NCBI GenBank assembly: GCA_947561715.1
Contig: OX387197.1
Span: 23,090,266-23,154,265 of the forward strand
Direction of reading: 5' to 3'
Length of the DNA: 64,000 bases
Origin: Ascidia mentula
Taxonomy: Eukaryota > Chordata > Ascidiacea > Phlebobranchia > Ascidiidae
In this document: piece by piece, positions 49,026-61,934 of the stretch
Position numbering within the stretch: the stretch's first letter is position 1
Layout of the letters: the number at the start of each line of letters is the position of its first letter
Notes under the pieces: generated by a model
Database searches by the model: none
The model's input: only the letters and a program-made list of their open reading frames with translations
What the model was told of the DNA's origin: nothing
Position numbers and translations under genes: made by a program

Positions 49026-49157
49026 TGTGGCGATGTTTATTCAGGCGCCAACAAATCAGAATGACGGGCACTTCAACGAGCAACATAAAACGAGACACAT
49101 TTAGAAAAAGGCAATCGACGCATGTCACGGTTCGATAAATACGCAGTAGTCGCTACA
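49026..49157 (-). repeat. LTR (upstream copy) of the Ty3-type element
   Basis: 132 bp, the 5' LTR in the element's own orientation. Next to it on the element's sense strand is TTGGTGACCCCGAG, the likely primer-binding site (TGG followed by the complement of a tRNA 3' end). Confidence 0.85.
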
Positions 49158-49161
49158 AGCT

Positions 49162-50138
49162 ATTAATTTGACTCCGTATGCAGAGCTGCAGAAAGACCCG
49201 TTATCAGACTAGTGTTAATGTGTCTGGGTAGGCTGGTAACCGAGAGAGCCAAAAACTAGAGTACTAACTGTTAAAGACGTATTACAAAGCATTTATACAA
49301 TAAAAGGTAGATAGATCTGTCTTCTATTAAAAAGCCAAGTTATAGGCTGTTGGAGTTCTGCAAGAATGACTGAATTTTTTGGGGTAAAAAAGATTATGTG
49401 GAAAATTAAAGAATATCAGATTGTGTTAGAATTAATCAGGAAACATGCGTACGTATCCCTCTTTACCTCCTCCGTGTTAATATGATTTTTTGCTGTATAT
49501 GATATGGTATGTGTTCGTGTTTCCTTCCTCTTGTGGTTCGAAATTTAACCGTTGTTATCGTTTTGTCCTGGTCGTACCAGGATTTGCCGGGAAATTATTC
49601 TGTTTACCGTTTGTTAAATGCTCCAACAAAAGAAAATATACACTAAAGTAAGCGTCAAACCCGTTAAAATCAGATGGCTCTTGTGCATGCCCGAAAGGGC
49701 TTGCTTCGCAACAGCAATATGTGCAAGGCTATTTTTGGAAATAATGCCAAGTTTAGGCACGTCACACTTCATGCTTCTTAACTGGAGATGATCTTGTTAA
49801 AAAGGGAAGAGTTAGGCAACCGCTTAACAATTTGCGTAACAAGAAAATGTCAATAAAAGATTGGGCGAGGACAAGTTTATGACATTAGTAGCAAAAGATA
49901 TATAAGTTCCATGTAACGAATAATGGTCAAAATTAAAATTACTCGTGAATTTTATAAGCATTTTTCTTCCAAAAACACCCAAGCTAAAGGAAGTTTTCCT
50001 TAAAGGAACAAAAAAGAATGTAAATCTCAGTGATGATGCTGGTACGATAGACGATCAACTTTCCACCAACAATCAACGTCAAGCAGTTATGTCCAAAAAA
50101 TTATTAAAATTTCGGTTACCGTTATTTTAAACTGAATG
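49162..50138. other. Unassigned spacer
   Basis: 1 kb between the LTR element and the hAT-type MITE. I see no exon, domain or repeat I can name. Confidence 0.4.
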
Positions 50139-50146
50139 ACCTAAGC

Positions 50147-50730
50147 CAGTGGTTCCCAAAGTGGGCGCCAGCGCCCTCCTGGGGGCTTTTGCAATCTTGC
50201 GGGGGGCGCTGGAGACCAAATGGGCGATTGGGGGCGCTAGGAAATAAATGACCGAATGGGGGGCGCTTGGTCATAGGGCAAATTTTCTCTTATAGCGTAA
50301 GTCAGTGTTTCCCAACCGGTGGTACGTTTTACCACTAGTTGTACGCAACCTCCTTCCAGGTGGTACGTGAGCACCTTTCCGTAATTTGCGGGTATAGTTA
50401 GAATTTAAAAAACTAATTTCCAAATTTTCGATAATTCACACTCAATGCTACTTTGTAACACTCAGTTAGGTGGTACACGACGAAATTGTTTTACCTCCAA
50501 GTGGTACGCAACCACAAAAAGGTTGGGAATCACTGGGCCAAATGATTTAGTCCAATCTTTGTATAATTTATGCTACTTCAAAAGAGCCTTTTCTCGCATG
50601 CTGAACTAAAAGATATTGATTCTGACGTCATAACGAATTTTTTATGTATGTCACAATATGTTATCAATCAACGCTAAATAACCGCTATTCGAAAATGAGG
50701 ATTTTCGGTGGTATGGTTTGGGAAACACTG
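50147..50730. mobile_element. hAT-type MITE with 8-bp target duplication
   Basis: The ends CAGTGGTTCCCAAA and TTTGGGAAACACTG are inverted repeats typical of hAT elements. The flanks carry a perfect 8-bp duplication, ACCTAAGC (50139-50146 and 50731-50738). There is no transposase. A GC-rich stretch with repeated GGGCGC strings fills 50160-50275. Confidence 0.85.
50303..50535. mobile_element. Second hAT-like MITE nested inside the first
   Basis: It starts CAGTGTTTCCCAACC and ends GGTTGGGAATCACTG, with internal GTGGTACG strings repeated at both ends. The 8-bp flanks GCGTAAGT and GGCCAAAT match only partly. It may be an old nested insertion, or subterminal repeat structure of one composite element. 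Confidence 0.65.
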
Positions 50731-51233
50731 ACCTAAGCGACGAAAATATAAGATAAATAGACATAATGACATAACCGAAGGTGACAGGCGTTTATACTTG
50801 ACTTTGCAATATATTTTAATGACAAACCATGATTTGCAGCAGTTCGACCTTAAACCTAGTGCCTTATTGCGTTAAGATTTACATCCAAACGGTTACGGTA
50901 ACGGGGTAAAACTGTCGATTATTATGTCAACATCATTTACTTACTTCGGGCATGACAATGGAGCGACTACAATGCAGACTCATCAATCGTTACTCAAAGT
51001 TCTGTCATGAGAATGATTCAGACATAAAAAAGCAAAATTTCTGGGTGGTGACCACATTTTCTGATCGTCATGTGCCAAAATCCCATGTGTTTTGTTACCA
51101 GGAATTCTGTTTGTAGAATAATCACAAAACTTTACAGTGAACAGTCTACAAATCCTGTCGCTTTCGAACTTATCTAACAGAAACATCGCCAACTGCTGTG
51201 GACTTGTTTTCTACAAACGTAGTTGCCCTACCA

Positions 51234-54200
51234 ATGAATTTTCGTTGTTATTATTTTCTCCAACGGAAGAAAGACTGGAAAGTTGTACATAAAATGTACA
51301 TCTTGGTTGTTTGGTTGTTGTTATTGAATCTTCAAGCACTACGCGCTTTTGGACAAAGTAAGATATATATATTTCGATAAGGCAAACCGGACAAATAAGT
51401 ATTACAGGCGCGCTGTTCAAAAAAATATTTAGAAACAAAATCCAAAACATATCGGCAGTCATTCAAGGATATACAGCAAAAATGGTTTTGTGAATCCAAA
51501 AATTTGTCTGTCTGTGTGCCGGCTCGTATTAATCCTTGTATCTTTTAAACTTAAAGGTATTTGTGATCATCCAATCCTACTTGCGGCTTCGGAAGTCAAA
51601 CAAACACTTTCTTTATCAAAGCTTATCCTCAACTATCCTCCTAAGGATGGGTGTTACTGGAGGATTAGACCTCCTAGAGACTTGAATGTTCTGTTTAGAT
51701 TAGAGGTTAATGATTTCGAAGATCAACACGGCAAATTAACGGCAAGTTTATGCAGGCCTATACGGCGTTTTGCAATTTCCTTTCTAGACATTTGTGTTGC
51801 GAAAATATTTTTTTATACATTAGGAGTAGGTAGCGCTTTGTATCTTTGGAACGAGAGGTAATTTTCGTCGGAAACAGGGGGTAAAACGGGCCGGGAAAAT
51901 TTGCCATAAAATCTCGTGTTTTCATATCTTGTGAGTTATAAAAAGGTCCAATTTTGGTGTGCGCGATTTGGATGTAAGTTGGAACGGAAAGTTATTACTA
52001 TTTTGATATAATTTGTAAACTTAGATGCTACGTTCTTTATATCAACGACTCCTATACTTTACAGTAATCTTAGAAATATGTTTTAGTTTTATGACCGGGA
52101 TCACGACGAATATTTTGCGGTTGAAAATAAAAGAACATACATCCTTAGATACAAGGCATTTGTGTACTTCCACTCTAATGAAATTCCGGAAAATAAGGAT
52201 CTTAAGCTGGTCTACTGGGCAAAAAGTATGACAATTTTAAATATACTCCCATATACCTTTAAAAATATAAAGCTATACATTTCTAAACAGCAGATTTAAT
52301 TTGTTTTCTCAGTATTATCACTTAAACTAGGCGTATTATGTTACACTACTTGGTTACATTAAACGTAAGGTTTTGTTCGCCATGCAGAAAATTGTCAGAA
52401 ATCGTCTACACATATATAAACATGCGAAAACCAAAACCTGCACATCGCAAATGTATTATGTGTTAAGTTGTATGTCGTTGTATGTATAAATCTGTTTATA
52501 TTTGAGGTGTTTGCGGTGAAAAGAATGTTGATGCTGACGAAAGAGATTCATTTTTACCTTCACCAGACTATCCCCATGATTACCATTCAAATTGTGATAG
52601 TACCAGAGTGTTAACCGCACCCCCTGGAATGAACGTTCAAATCCAGTTGAAACAGAATTCAAGTTCCGATTACAATTTTCGCGCGTTGAAGGCAAGTTAG
52701 TTGAGATTTATATATGGCGATTTGCAATTTGGATATCTTTTATCCAAAATCTTGCTACCACTTATTGCGCGGCCAAGAAAAAAAGTATTTTCATTATTAC
52801 GTAAAACATGATTTTTCTAAATTATTTCAGATTATGGATCCTGTTAACAATGTACTTGTTGATGTTGATGAAAACAAATTTTACACCAGTATTGGACGGA
52901 AGCTAAAAGTGCTATTCACTAAATCCATACGGTCAAAGGGATTTCGTCTGTTATACGCCGCACCTGGTGCATATATGAAATACTATACGATATTCTTCCG
53001 TGCAGATGTTTGCGGAAACGTAACTTTTTACGCCTTAAAAAGTATTTACTTCAATTTCGTTTTCCTGAAAAGGTGCGTGCGGAAGTAACAATCTTGATGC
53101 TTTGCCGGGTGTTGATTCGGTACTTAATTCACCACGGTTTCCAAATTTTTACCCTTCCGACAACAACTGTACCTGGGTGATTGCGGCTCCTACCGACAAA
53201 CAAATCATGTTTAGGATGATTTATGATATCGAAACCAAACGCAATGGGTTAGTGGTAAGTTAATGTACTTTTGCAACCCAAACTTGTCAAAATATATGAT
53301 TTTGGGGTTCAAAAATGGGTTTTTAAAGAAGCACAACCATGTACAACATAGCTACACAAAAGAATTGTTTTTCTTGTATTATAGCGAATCATATTTTACA
53401 CCTTATGGTTTTAGATTATAGACCTCGCGAACAACGCACCATTTAATGTTGTTGAAGGCCTGAACTACACCAGTGTTGGAAACAAGATTATGGTTCATTA
53501 CGTTGGTCATGATTATAACCGTCTGATTTTGGGGTTTAAAATGATCTTCCGCACAGCAGGTACAGCATGACGACCTAACTTATAGTCGTGAATAGAATTG
53601 TCGTGTCAGAAATACTTTTATGAATGTTGCGACTTATATGCTAATTATGAGCCTCAATCCGGGTCTAACAATATTATTTATGATCGATGGGAAATCCTAT
53701 TTGATTAACGCATTTGACATAAGATCGCACGTGAGTTCTAATTGTTGTGTTTTCCTAACCTGACTTTAATTGAAACTTGATGCAAACATTCCAACAATAT
53801 TTATTTAAAATGAACAATTTTGGGTACGAAATTAACATGCGCAATTATACCAACGCCAAACTGAGTGAATTTACGCCAAAACGCACAGACAAAATTGAAC
53901 AGAACCAAATCACAAAACCGATGAACTGAGATGAACACAGTACAGCTGCGCTGCCCTGCCTCGGCCCTCAGCTAAACGCACACGGAAAGTTACATTATTT
54001 AAACCGGAGAGAAACAAAGCGAACGAAGTGTTGTGAAAAGAAAGACGATGAAAGAAAGCTAAGGTTTGCGGACATGGAAGAAAGGTGGATTACTGAAAGT
54101 CGATAAAGGACAGTCACATGGGAAAACTTAAAGTCTGTAAACGACCAAGTCACTTGAGATTAATATGACGTCAATACAGCAGTTAAACCATATAACATAA

Positions 54201-57200
54201 AGGACAAAAAAAAACAAATTACATGAATAGTCAGCTGTTGCTATCGCTACATTTAGAAATGAAACTCGCTTGCCAAGATGATCTAAAAATACCAATTACC
54301 CGTAACCCAGTGGAGAGAGACGCCAAAATGACAACTGGCCATGCAACCTTAAGTCCATTAATGCAACCGTTGACATGTAACGTAAAATCACGTTACAATG
54401 AAATGAAAGTGTCTATTAAAATATTTGAATGGTGGTAATTCGACAGTTAATTTTATTTACACTGAAAATTTATACGCTGAGGGTTCGTTGATGAGTAATA
54501 AATGCCTGCAAGAATTTAAATGATTTACCCAGCAAAAAGTTATATTTGCACGTTGGAAATACGTCAAATATGAGGAAAGTGTTTGAATACAGTAAACAAC
54601 ATACAGTCGCCAATTTGTTAAAATAGTTCATATCTAAGAATCCCCCGGTACAAGGATCGATCCTCTATCGTATTCTTTTCCTTTCATTGACTGCAGCTCT
54701 TGTTTAGTAGATTCAAATTGAGTTGATGACGAAATTTTTCTTGGCGTTGAAAAACAAACCTACGTGGGTTCGCCGAATTACCCAGGATGCCGAATTGAAA
54801 TATTGTTAAATGAGCACAACCTTTGCATGCGATATCCTCGCTCAATATTTATAAGTTTTTATTAATTTTCAGTTCCCGCGGAAAACGAACAACCCAAAAT
54901 TTCGAAAAACAACAGCACAGGTGCGTGTTTCCTACTTCCTGTTTTGTGTTGATTATTGCATGTATTCTTTACTTTGGAGAAATTTGCGGCGAAAAAGAAC
55001 GTTTTGCTTACGTCGATGATTCCTTTCTTAACTCTCCAAACTTTCCCGATCCATATCCTCTTAACTGTGAATGTATTTGGAAAATTACTGCGCCCATTGG
55101 CACGAAAGTTGAGATTGAGACATTGTTTTGGGAGATTGAAAGTGAATCCGACAAACTGGAGGCAAGTGTATTGGGATGTGTTTACGGCGTTTCACAAATT
55201 ATGCGTATTGTGTTCTTACAATTCACAATATTATCACTGCAAAATAATAACCAAGGGCAGGTATCATTTGTTTAACAATAAACCAGAATATTTATACCTT
55301 GTTTCAGATTATAGACCTTGCCAACAACGAATCACTTGTTGTTGGTAATGGCACGTCATATACCAGTATTGGAAACATGTTGATGGTTCATTTCTTCAGT
55401 GATGAGTCAATAAGGTTCAAAGGATTTAAATTGATTTACCGCGCAAAAGGTACAATGTGATGATGCTAAGTTATATTTACACGTTGGAAATGCGTCAAAT
55501 GTGAAGAAAGTGTTTAAATACAGTGTCTCACAGTCTTCAAATTGGTAAAATAGTTCTTATCTAAGAATCCCCTGTACAAAGGATCGAACCGTTGTCATAT
55601 TCTCGTTCGTTTCGTTGACTGCAGCTGTTGTTTAGAAGATTCAACTTGCGGTAATGCCGAAATTTTACTCGACGTTGGAAAACAAAGTTTCTTGAACTCA
55701 CCGAATTACCCAGGAGATGTTCCTCCAAATATTACATGTGTGTACAAGGTAACGGCCTCACAAAAGACCCAAATCCGGATGATGATTCTAGATTTAACTA
55801 AGTCATATGTTCTAGAACATTTGAAGGTAAGTTGTGGTTTTGTATATATCACTCTGTTCTTTCAAATTAGTTGTTAATCTTGTTCATATATCCAGATCCA
55901 TGACACTTTGACAGATGACGAAATCATTCCGTACAAATATTTGACCAAAAAGCAGTACATATTTTTCAAGTCCAACAAGCTTACTCTTACATTTAGTAGC
56001 AATAATGCAGTACCTATTGCAAGGTTCATGTTGTTATTTGCAAGTGGTAAGTTTCCGTTCAAAAGCAGCAATATAGGTTTATACTAAAAAGGACTTTTAA
56101 CTAAAAGATGTTTTTGTGCTACGGTATCAGATTTGGTTGATTTGGTTTGTATTTATTTTGTTTTTGATTTTTGCATCACTTTAGTTTCGATTGATGAAAG
56201 CTCGGACGAAGTAACGCCCAGAAAAAAGATGGAAAACGGTTATGGTTTGTTTTAGTTTTGCAAGCCATAGCAAGTAGCGTGTTAGTGTGAAAGTACATGT
56301 AAGCACTGTTCTTTGTAGGTTCTTGCGGTAAAAGGGATTTTGAGATTTTTCCATATGATGATCAAACTCTCACTTCTCCAAACTTTCCCGGTAACTATCC
56401 TCCAAACAGTAAATGTGAATGGAAAATTACGGCACCTGTTGGCATGATTGTAGTTACCATGTTGCTTACATGTGATATCGACGAATTACATGGCTAATTG
56501 GAGGTGAGTATTGCTTCATCATTTTCTGGCTGTACGAAATGCATTTATCGGTAGTGAGGAAAGTCAATAGTCTTTCCCATATAAACAGCATTACTCACAT
56601 GGATTTAAAGCATGCTGTTTTCATCAACATTATTAAAGGTGTGTTGTTTCAGTTATTTGACCCAGCCACCAGAATATATGATGTCGTAAGACCTTTCTAC
56701 ACAAGTAATGAACACAAACTGACCCTTCGTTTTGCCAGTGATGCAACAGTCGGACGAGAAGGTTTTCGATTGGTCTACGCTGCTGCTGGTAAAATGCTCA
56801 GTAGTGATTACTCGAAACGTGGTTGTTAACAAATATATATTAGCGTTTAAGCTTTTGATGTGAAGGCAATAGCAACTGCACGTGCTGTTCACGAAAGCCT
56901 CACAGATGATCGATATTCATGTTCCATATCCAGATATTTTGGCGACAGAGTTTACACAATAACATTACGCAAAATTGTGGACTCTAATTAGCAACAAAAT
57001 CTTGTTTCACATACAGAAAGGTGCGGCAAAGGAACACACATCGCTCGTCTTGGTTTTCTGGGGTCACTATCTTTGCCACGTCGTCGTGGTAAAGACCCGT
57101 TTGTATCGTGCGTGTGGACAATTGAGGCTCCAACTGGCCAGAGGATTTTGATCGAATGCGCAAAATCTACAATGGAAGAATATGGTGATTCATTTCAGGT

Positions 57201-57806
57201 AAGTTGCTGAAATATTGGATTTTGATCTAAAGTGAATATTGTTTGGAATGTTCGTTGCATGTTAATTTTTGCCACAAAAGTTCTTTTCTTTTCTAAATAC
57301 TGCAGTACTTTTACAAAAATGGACGAATACTGAAGAAAATACACCAGGTCTCCATCCCATACGTTAGTGAAACAAACGAGCTGATCATACGTTTTCAACT
57401 CATCGCCCCGGAAAAATTTCGAAGGAATGGATTTAAAATGACATACACTGCCGTTGGTAGGGTTTGCTAATTCTTTGTTATCGGTTTTTGTGTTACTCCA
57501 TTTAATAATGCCAAAAATTGACTGCTTTACTAATAAATATAACCTTAATATGATAAGTTTTTACCAAATGCAAACTGTGGACTAAATAAAATGCGGTCCT
57601 GATTTTGTTTGGAAGCGCTTACTTTCCTAATGACTCGTTGCACCAGATCGGCCTATCACAAGTAGAAAGTGGCGTCCTCATTTTGTTGTTTAAATCGGAT
57701 CAGTTTGAATACAAAATTTAATTTTACAATGCTTTTGAAACTCTATCTTTGATTGTTTGCAGTGGGATCTGACGATGCAACTACAAGACGAGTTCCAATT
57801 CAATAA
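51234..57806 (+). CDS. Secreted protein with seven CUB domains, 18 exons; stop codon in sixth CUB
   Basis: Exons: 51234-51357, 51557-51741, 52087-52225, 52507-52691, 52831-52966, 53073-53254, 53415-53559, 54873-54920, 54980-55161, 55308-55449, 55636-55826, 55896-56046, 56185-56244, 56319-56503, 56653-56788, 57017-57198, 57306-57456, 57763-57806. Exon 1 gives a signal peptide (MYILVVWLLLLNLQALRAFG; an upstream in-frame ATG at 51234 also exists). Seven CUBs follow, each split at the same place into a first-half exon (SPNFP.PYP..C.W.I.AP) and a second-half exon (G-F-x-L-x-Y at its end). Short linker exons lie before CUBs 4 and 6. There is no transmembrane segment. The total length is a multiple of three, but TAA at 56495-56497 interrupts CUB 6, so this allele would give about 682 residues unless it is a sequence error. 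Three first-half exons use GC donors. The function is not recognised; CUB arrays usually bind proteins outside the cell. Confidence 0.8.
54537..54800 (+). pseudogene. Relic CUB first-half exon and upstream intron in intron 7
   Basis: The block matches 55470-55740 (intron tail, acceptor and the start of the CUB 5 exon) with many changes: GATGACGAAATTTTTCTTGG versus GGTAATGCCGAAATTTTACT, then the shared CCGAATTACCCAGGA. The frame is broken (TTGAGTTGA near the start) and the Cys codon is lost, so it is a dead duplicated exon. Confidence 0.7.
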
Positions 57807-60800
57807 CCTTGAAAACCTCGGTAATAACTAAAAACATTTGCAAAATATCTGTACTCATGTTTTCAAACAGAGAGGTTATGTTCGTATTTGATAAAGATGC
57901 ATAAAGACGCAAGGCTTGCTAATAAGATTACAATCCTTACATTTTGGTTTGCTGGGCATATAATTGCAAGAAAAAGACCATACAAATTGTGATTTCAAAT
58001 TGAGTAAATCCAGCACAAACGTTGCAAAGGGCACAGCATTTGTGATTGAGACATTTGTCAAAGATTTATACCATCACCATAACCTCTATATTGGTGTTTA
58101 CATAAGAGTTAATCACTTTAGATTTAAACTTGTACTAACTATCAATTTTGTATTTCTAGAAAAGAAGTGTAGTGGTTATAAAAACTCATGAAATGGCTGG
58201 CTGGAAATATACAATTGTCTTCTACGATAAAATGTATAATCGTCATCTGTCCGGAGTCATATCTGGACGCCTGACGACTGTAATAAATGTACATGTATTT
58301 GGAGAGAATCTCTGCTGCAAAAGATATTTTTTACATTATCGTAGTAATTAGGTTTCGTATAGGGAGAGGGGGGGGGGGGGGGGGTAAGGGTTGGGTAAGG
58401 GTAAGGATAAGGGTATGGCTAATACTCTGTGAATACGGCAAGGAGTCTGTTTATTTGAAGGTTGAAGTTTGGTTTTATTCCATAGCAGGTTGTGTAAGAG
58501 CAAGAGCGTTGTAAGTAGGTATTAATATCTCGCCGCTATTTGGTGAGACAGCCTAGTTTCCCACGTTCAGGGTTTTGTTAACTGGCAATTATTTTGTCCA
58601 CTAGGACCCTTATACGTGTTGATATTCACTTGTATGTTATATTTTAAAAAACGGTTTACAAAATCAACTATATTTCTCTACCTCCACAACATTTTTAATT
58701 AATGTCTAAGTATCTGAAGAAGAAAATACGTTCAATTACTCAAACTAGGATTTTTACTTGGTGGATTTTTGCATATTTCTATTCACCTTCTACATTGCAA
58801 CTTCTAAAATATTTGAATTTTTGAACCAACATGTTTAGAAAGAACAAGTTAGCATAAAATTACTTGCAGTTGGGGAAAACTCTGTTAATGCATTGCCACC
58901 GACCTTAAAATTTGTTTTAGTATTATGCTACGATAAAAGTGTATTGTGTTACAAGTTGGTAAGAAACGCATTTCCAGATAAAAATAATAAAACGGCTTTT
59001 AAACTCCGTATAAAATCGTTTTTTCCTTAACATACGGAAATGTCACAAAAACCACTATATTTTTATTTACATTTTTATTTTTTAATAGTGTTTTTAAACG
59101 GTTCGTCATACGCACAATAATGAGTGTCCCATATTATTTGAATGTAGAAAATCACATTCAACGTCTGTTTCCTACATTTTTCATTAGTTTTTTTACAACA
59201 CGTCAACCACATAATTGTCCTCACTTCTCTCCTTACACATTTTGCGTCACAAACCATATTGATGCTTGATTGATCAACGCAGGTTGGCAACACCAACTTG
59301 CAACACAGCTCTTCGAATTTCTTACAAGTCGGCCTGTCTGCTTTAGCGATTTAACAAATATGGTTCAGTAGAAAATCTGTACTTTCCAAAATTCCCATTT
59401 ACAGCAAGTAGATAACACACAATATGCCTTCCTTTTTCACAATTATAATTGAAAAAATTCTTTCCTACAGGGCAAGTCCATATATGCTAAATAACCTACG
59501 CAAGCACTTGTATGAAAAAAATTCCAATTTTTTTATGTTTTGTTTTGTCAGTTTACCGGTTGTCGTGGTATGTCCCTGCTGAGCTACCGTGGGGTACGAC
59601 TGCGTCTCGGCCTCGCACCCCAAGGAATCCGACTGAGTCTCGATGGCAACTTGGCCTCGTAGGCAACTTGCCTTCTCTATCTCAAGGTTTACTGTTGGAG
59701 TTAAAGAACTCTTTTACACAAGTCTGTGCGTCTTCTAAATAGTCTAACTCCTGACTAAACACATACATCCACCAAGCTTCAAGCCAGTCCAAAGTTGTTC
59801 ATAAATCCATTTATTGATAAACCAACGAATAAATCCAAGTACAGTACAGTACAATTGGGGCTCCTATACAGTGTACTAAAGCAGAACCAACAGCCTAGAC
59901 CCTTACACAGCAACAGTTAAAACACACTGATTTTGCAGGCGCTAGTCGCTCTGCTTATATAGTCTGCGGTTGGCCACACGTATTGATACCTTATTTGGAG
60001 TTGTTGCGCAACTTGAATGCAACCTGAAGTTGACCGATTTGGTCGATTACGTCAGTTATTTATATAGCTTAATTAACTAAGTGCCCTAATAGGTTATTTA
60101 TGTATAGGTAGACTTTGTTTTCAGAATAACTAAAAGTAGTTGTGTTTATTTTAGCTTTATTTATCATTTGCGAAAGAAGTACTAGTGTTTAAATTAACCT
60201 TATTTATTATTTGCCAAAGAAATGCCTGTAATTATTTTAACTTGATTTACATAGTTAGTTTGGTTGCCTAAGTTACCTATATGACTTCATTGCCCAAATT
60301 ACATGGTTTATAACACATCTATAATGTGGCTGCTTCTACCGGCTACAATTTTTTTCACCTGCCACCAGCTCGGCAGGTTTTTTCTATTAAATTGTCCGGT
60401 CAGGAATTGACCTAAACCGGAAATGAGTTCTTCTTTTTTCCCATGTTGTTTTATTGGACATCACAACTTGGACATGCGTTGAACGCGTGATTACAATGAC
60501 TTTGGTTTTAACTCTTAGTCATAATATAGTTATACGCTTTGGGCCTTTTATAGTATATACATGTGTTGTGTGGCGACAGTTTGAACTCGGCCTTTCAAAA
60601 CCGCGTTGTATTTTTTGACATTTTTACCCAGACTTCCGGACGCCTTTGCATCCTGTCCTTCAACATGCGCTGCTTCTTCTTTTTCTTCTTTGTCGCGTAA
60701 TCGCAGCAATTTTTTTTGTGTCTGCCTCGACTTTCATGTCTCCTTTATTTTTAGACTCCGATTTTGGAATAAACTACACTCAAAAATAGAAACCAGCAAC

Positions 60801-61934
60801 AGAGTTTTTCTGCGCTTTGTGTTTTAATGAAATTTACCATCAACTCGCTCCATCGTACCAATATGTTTTATCGCCCAAGGTTGTCAGCGTATCTGACAAT
60901 TTTAAACTACAGATTTGTTGACATCGAGTAAATACGGTATGGCAGCCCTTGAAAAACATTGAAACTTGTGCGATTGTGGCTTCACAAAACTGTGACAACC
61001 AAATTGTGATGTCACTGTAAAAACATAACAATTACCTACACAACAATGTGCGTGCTGAGCGGTATTTTACAAACTATTAGCGCTGAAGGTAGAGTTTTTC
61101 AACCAGTAAGCAGTGGTCCACTATAAGTCTGCCAACTTTATCAATGAGGTTGAAAAACACTGACTTCAGGCTTTCAGTTGTAATACTTGTCTTTGCGCCT
61201 TTTTGTAGTCGCATTTCAGTGAACTTTATCTGGCGAATAAAGTAAAAGCAAGTTAACGCAAAAACTAGGGAAGTTTTTTTGCCTTTGAATTGATGTGTTT
61301 TTAGGATAAACACGCGCGTACATCAAAAAAAGGGAGCAACAGAAGCAAGCAAAGAAGGAAGTGGTTTGTCAACTCTTTCAGTAATTGTATGGTTATTGTT
61401 GCACTGAACATGGTGGCCACTCTAGGAAAATGGCGAACTACGTATTCTGAAAGAAACTAAATCTCCGACAGATGCCAATTACAATAATTTTAACAAAATA
61501 CTTCTGCTTAACCTGTCAACTAATGTAATAATTCGTAATCAGTTTGAACCACAAAACAAATATTGCTAAAAGTGTATTTTATTTAAGTTCAAACTTGAAT
61601 CCTTTCAAAATTCTGAGAAAAGTAGCACCGGAAATACAAATTAATTAACAAATCAACAATGGAGAAACTTCAGTGAATTAATATGTTTGTTGTTTTGTAA
61701 AGCTGTTGCATTTATGAAAAATACCACAATCACTGGTCTCATGTTTATGAAACAGTTTTTGAAATTGCTAAAAAAATTTACACCTAACAAACAAATCTTG
61801 GTTACATGGCCTGGATTGTATGCAGCAACTGTCCCATCTGTCATACAATAAAAATGGTTTATCATCATAACAGATGATTTTATCCCAGCCAAAAATATGG
61901 GCATAGATGGTTTTTCAGTTAAAGACCAAATGTT
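57807..61934. other. Large intergenic region, mostly unassigned
   Basis: 4.1 kb between the CUB gene and RBM8A. It holds a G-rich tract (58365-58425), a possible solo LTR (about 59740-60347) and, on the minus strand around 60548-60760, a short Lys/Glu-rich open stretch without a start codon that may be an element remnant. The right end includes the 3' UTR of RBM8A. No host exon could be supported. Confidence 0.45.
59740..60347 (-). mobile_element. Possible solo LTR or LTR-element fragment
   Basis: On the minus strand the sequence starts TGTAGCCGGTAGAAGCAGCC, has a TATA-like box (ACTATATAAGCAGAG) near 59960 and an AATAAA-type string about 120 bp beyond it, an LTR-like order. The right-hand limit in plus coordinates is fairly clear (GGCTACA at 60341-60347), the other is a guess. 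No target duplication or second LTR was found. The family is unknown; it looks old and broken. Confidence 0.3.

Larger units (their letters stand above)
45162..49157 (-). mobile_element. Ty3/gypsy-type LTR retrotransposon, apparently whole and young
   Basis: Two 132-bp LTRs (45162-45293 and 49026-49157), starting TG and ending CA, look identical by eye. They flank a 3.7-kb interior read on the minus strand. The 4-bp AGCT at 45158-45161 and 49158-49161 is the target duplication. The interior has a gag-like frame followed by a pol frame in the order protease, reverse transcriptase, RNase H, integrase, which marks the Ty3/gypsy group. Identical LTRs imply a very recent insertion. It sits between the CUB remnants and the intact CUB gene. 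Confidence 0.93.

Noticed and set aside
58365-58425. An interstitial telomere repeat
   Set aside because: The units are TAAGGG, TTGGG and variants, not a clean TTAGGG array.
60548-60760. A Lys/Glu-rich coding exon on the minus strand
   Set aside because: There is no start codon, no recognised family and a stop at each end. It may be part of a decayed element and was not strong enough to annotate as a gene.
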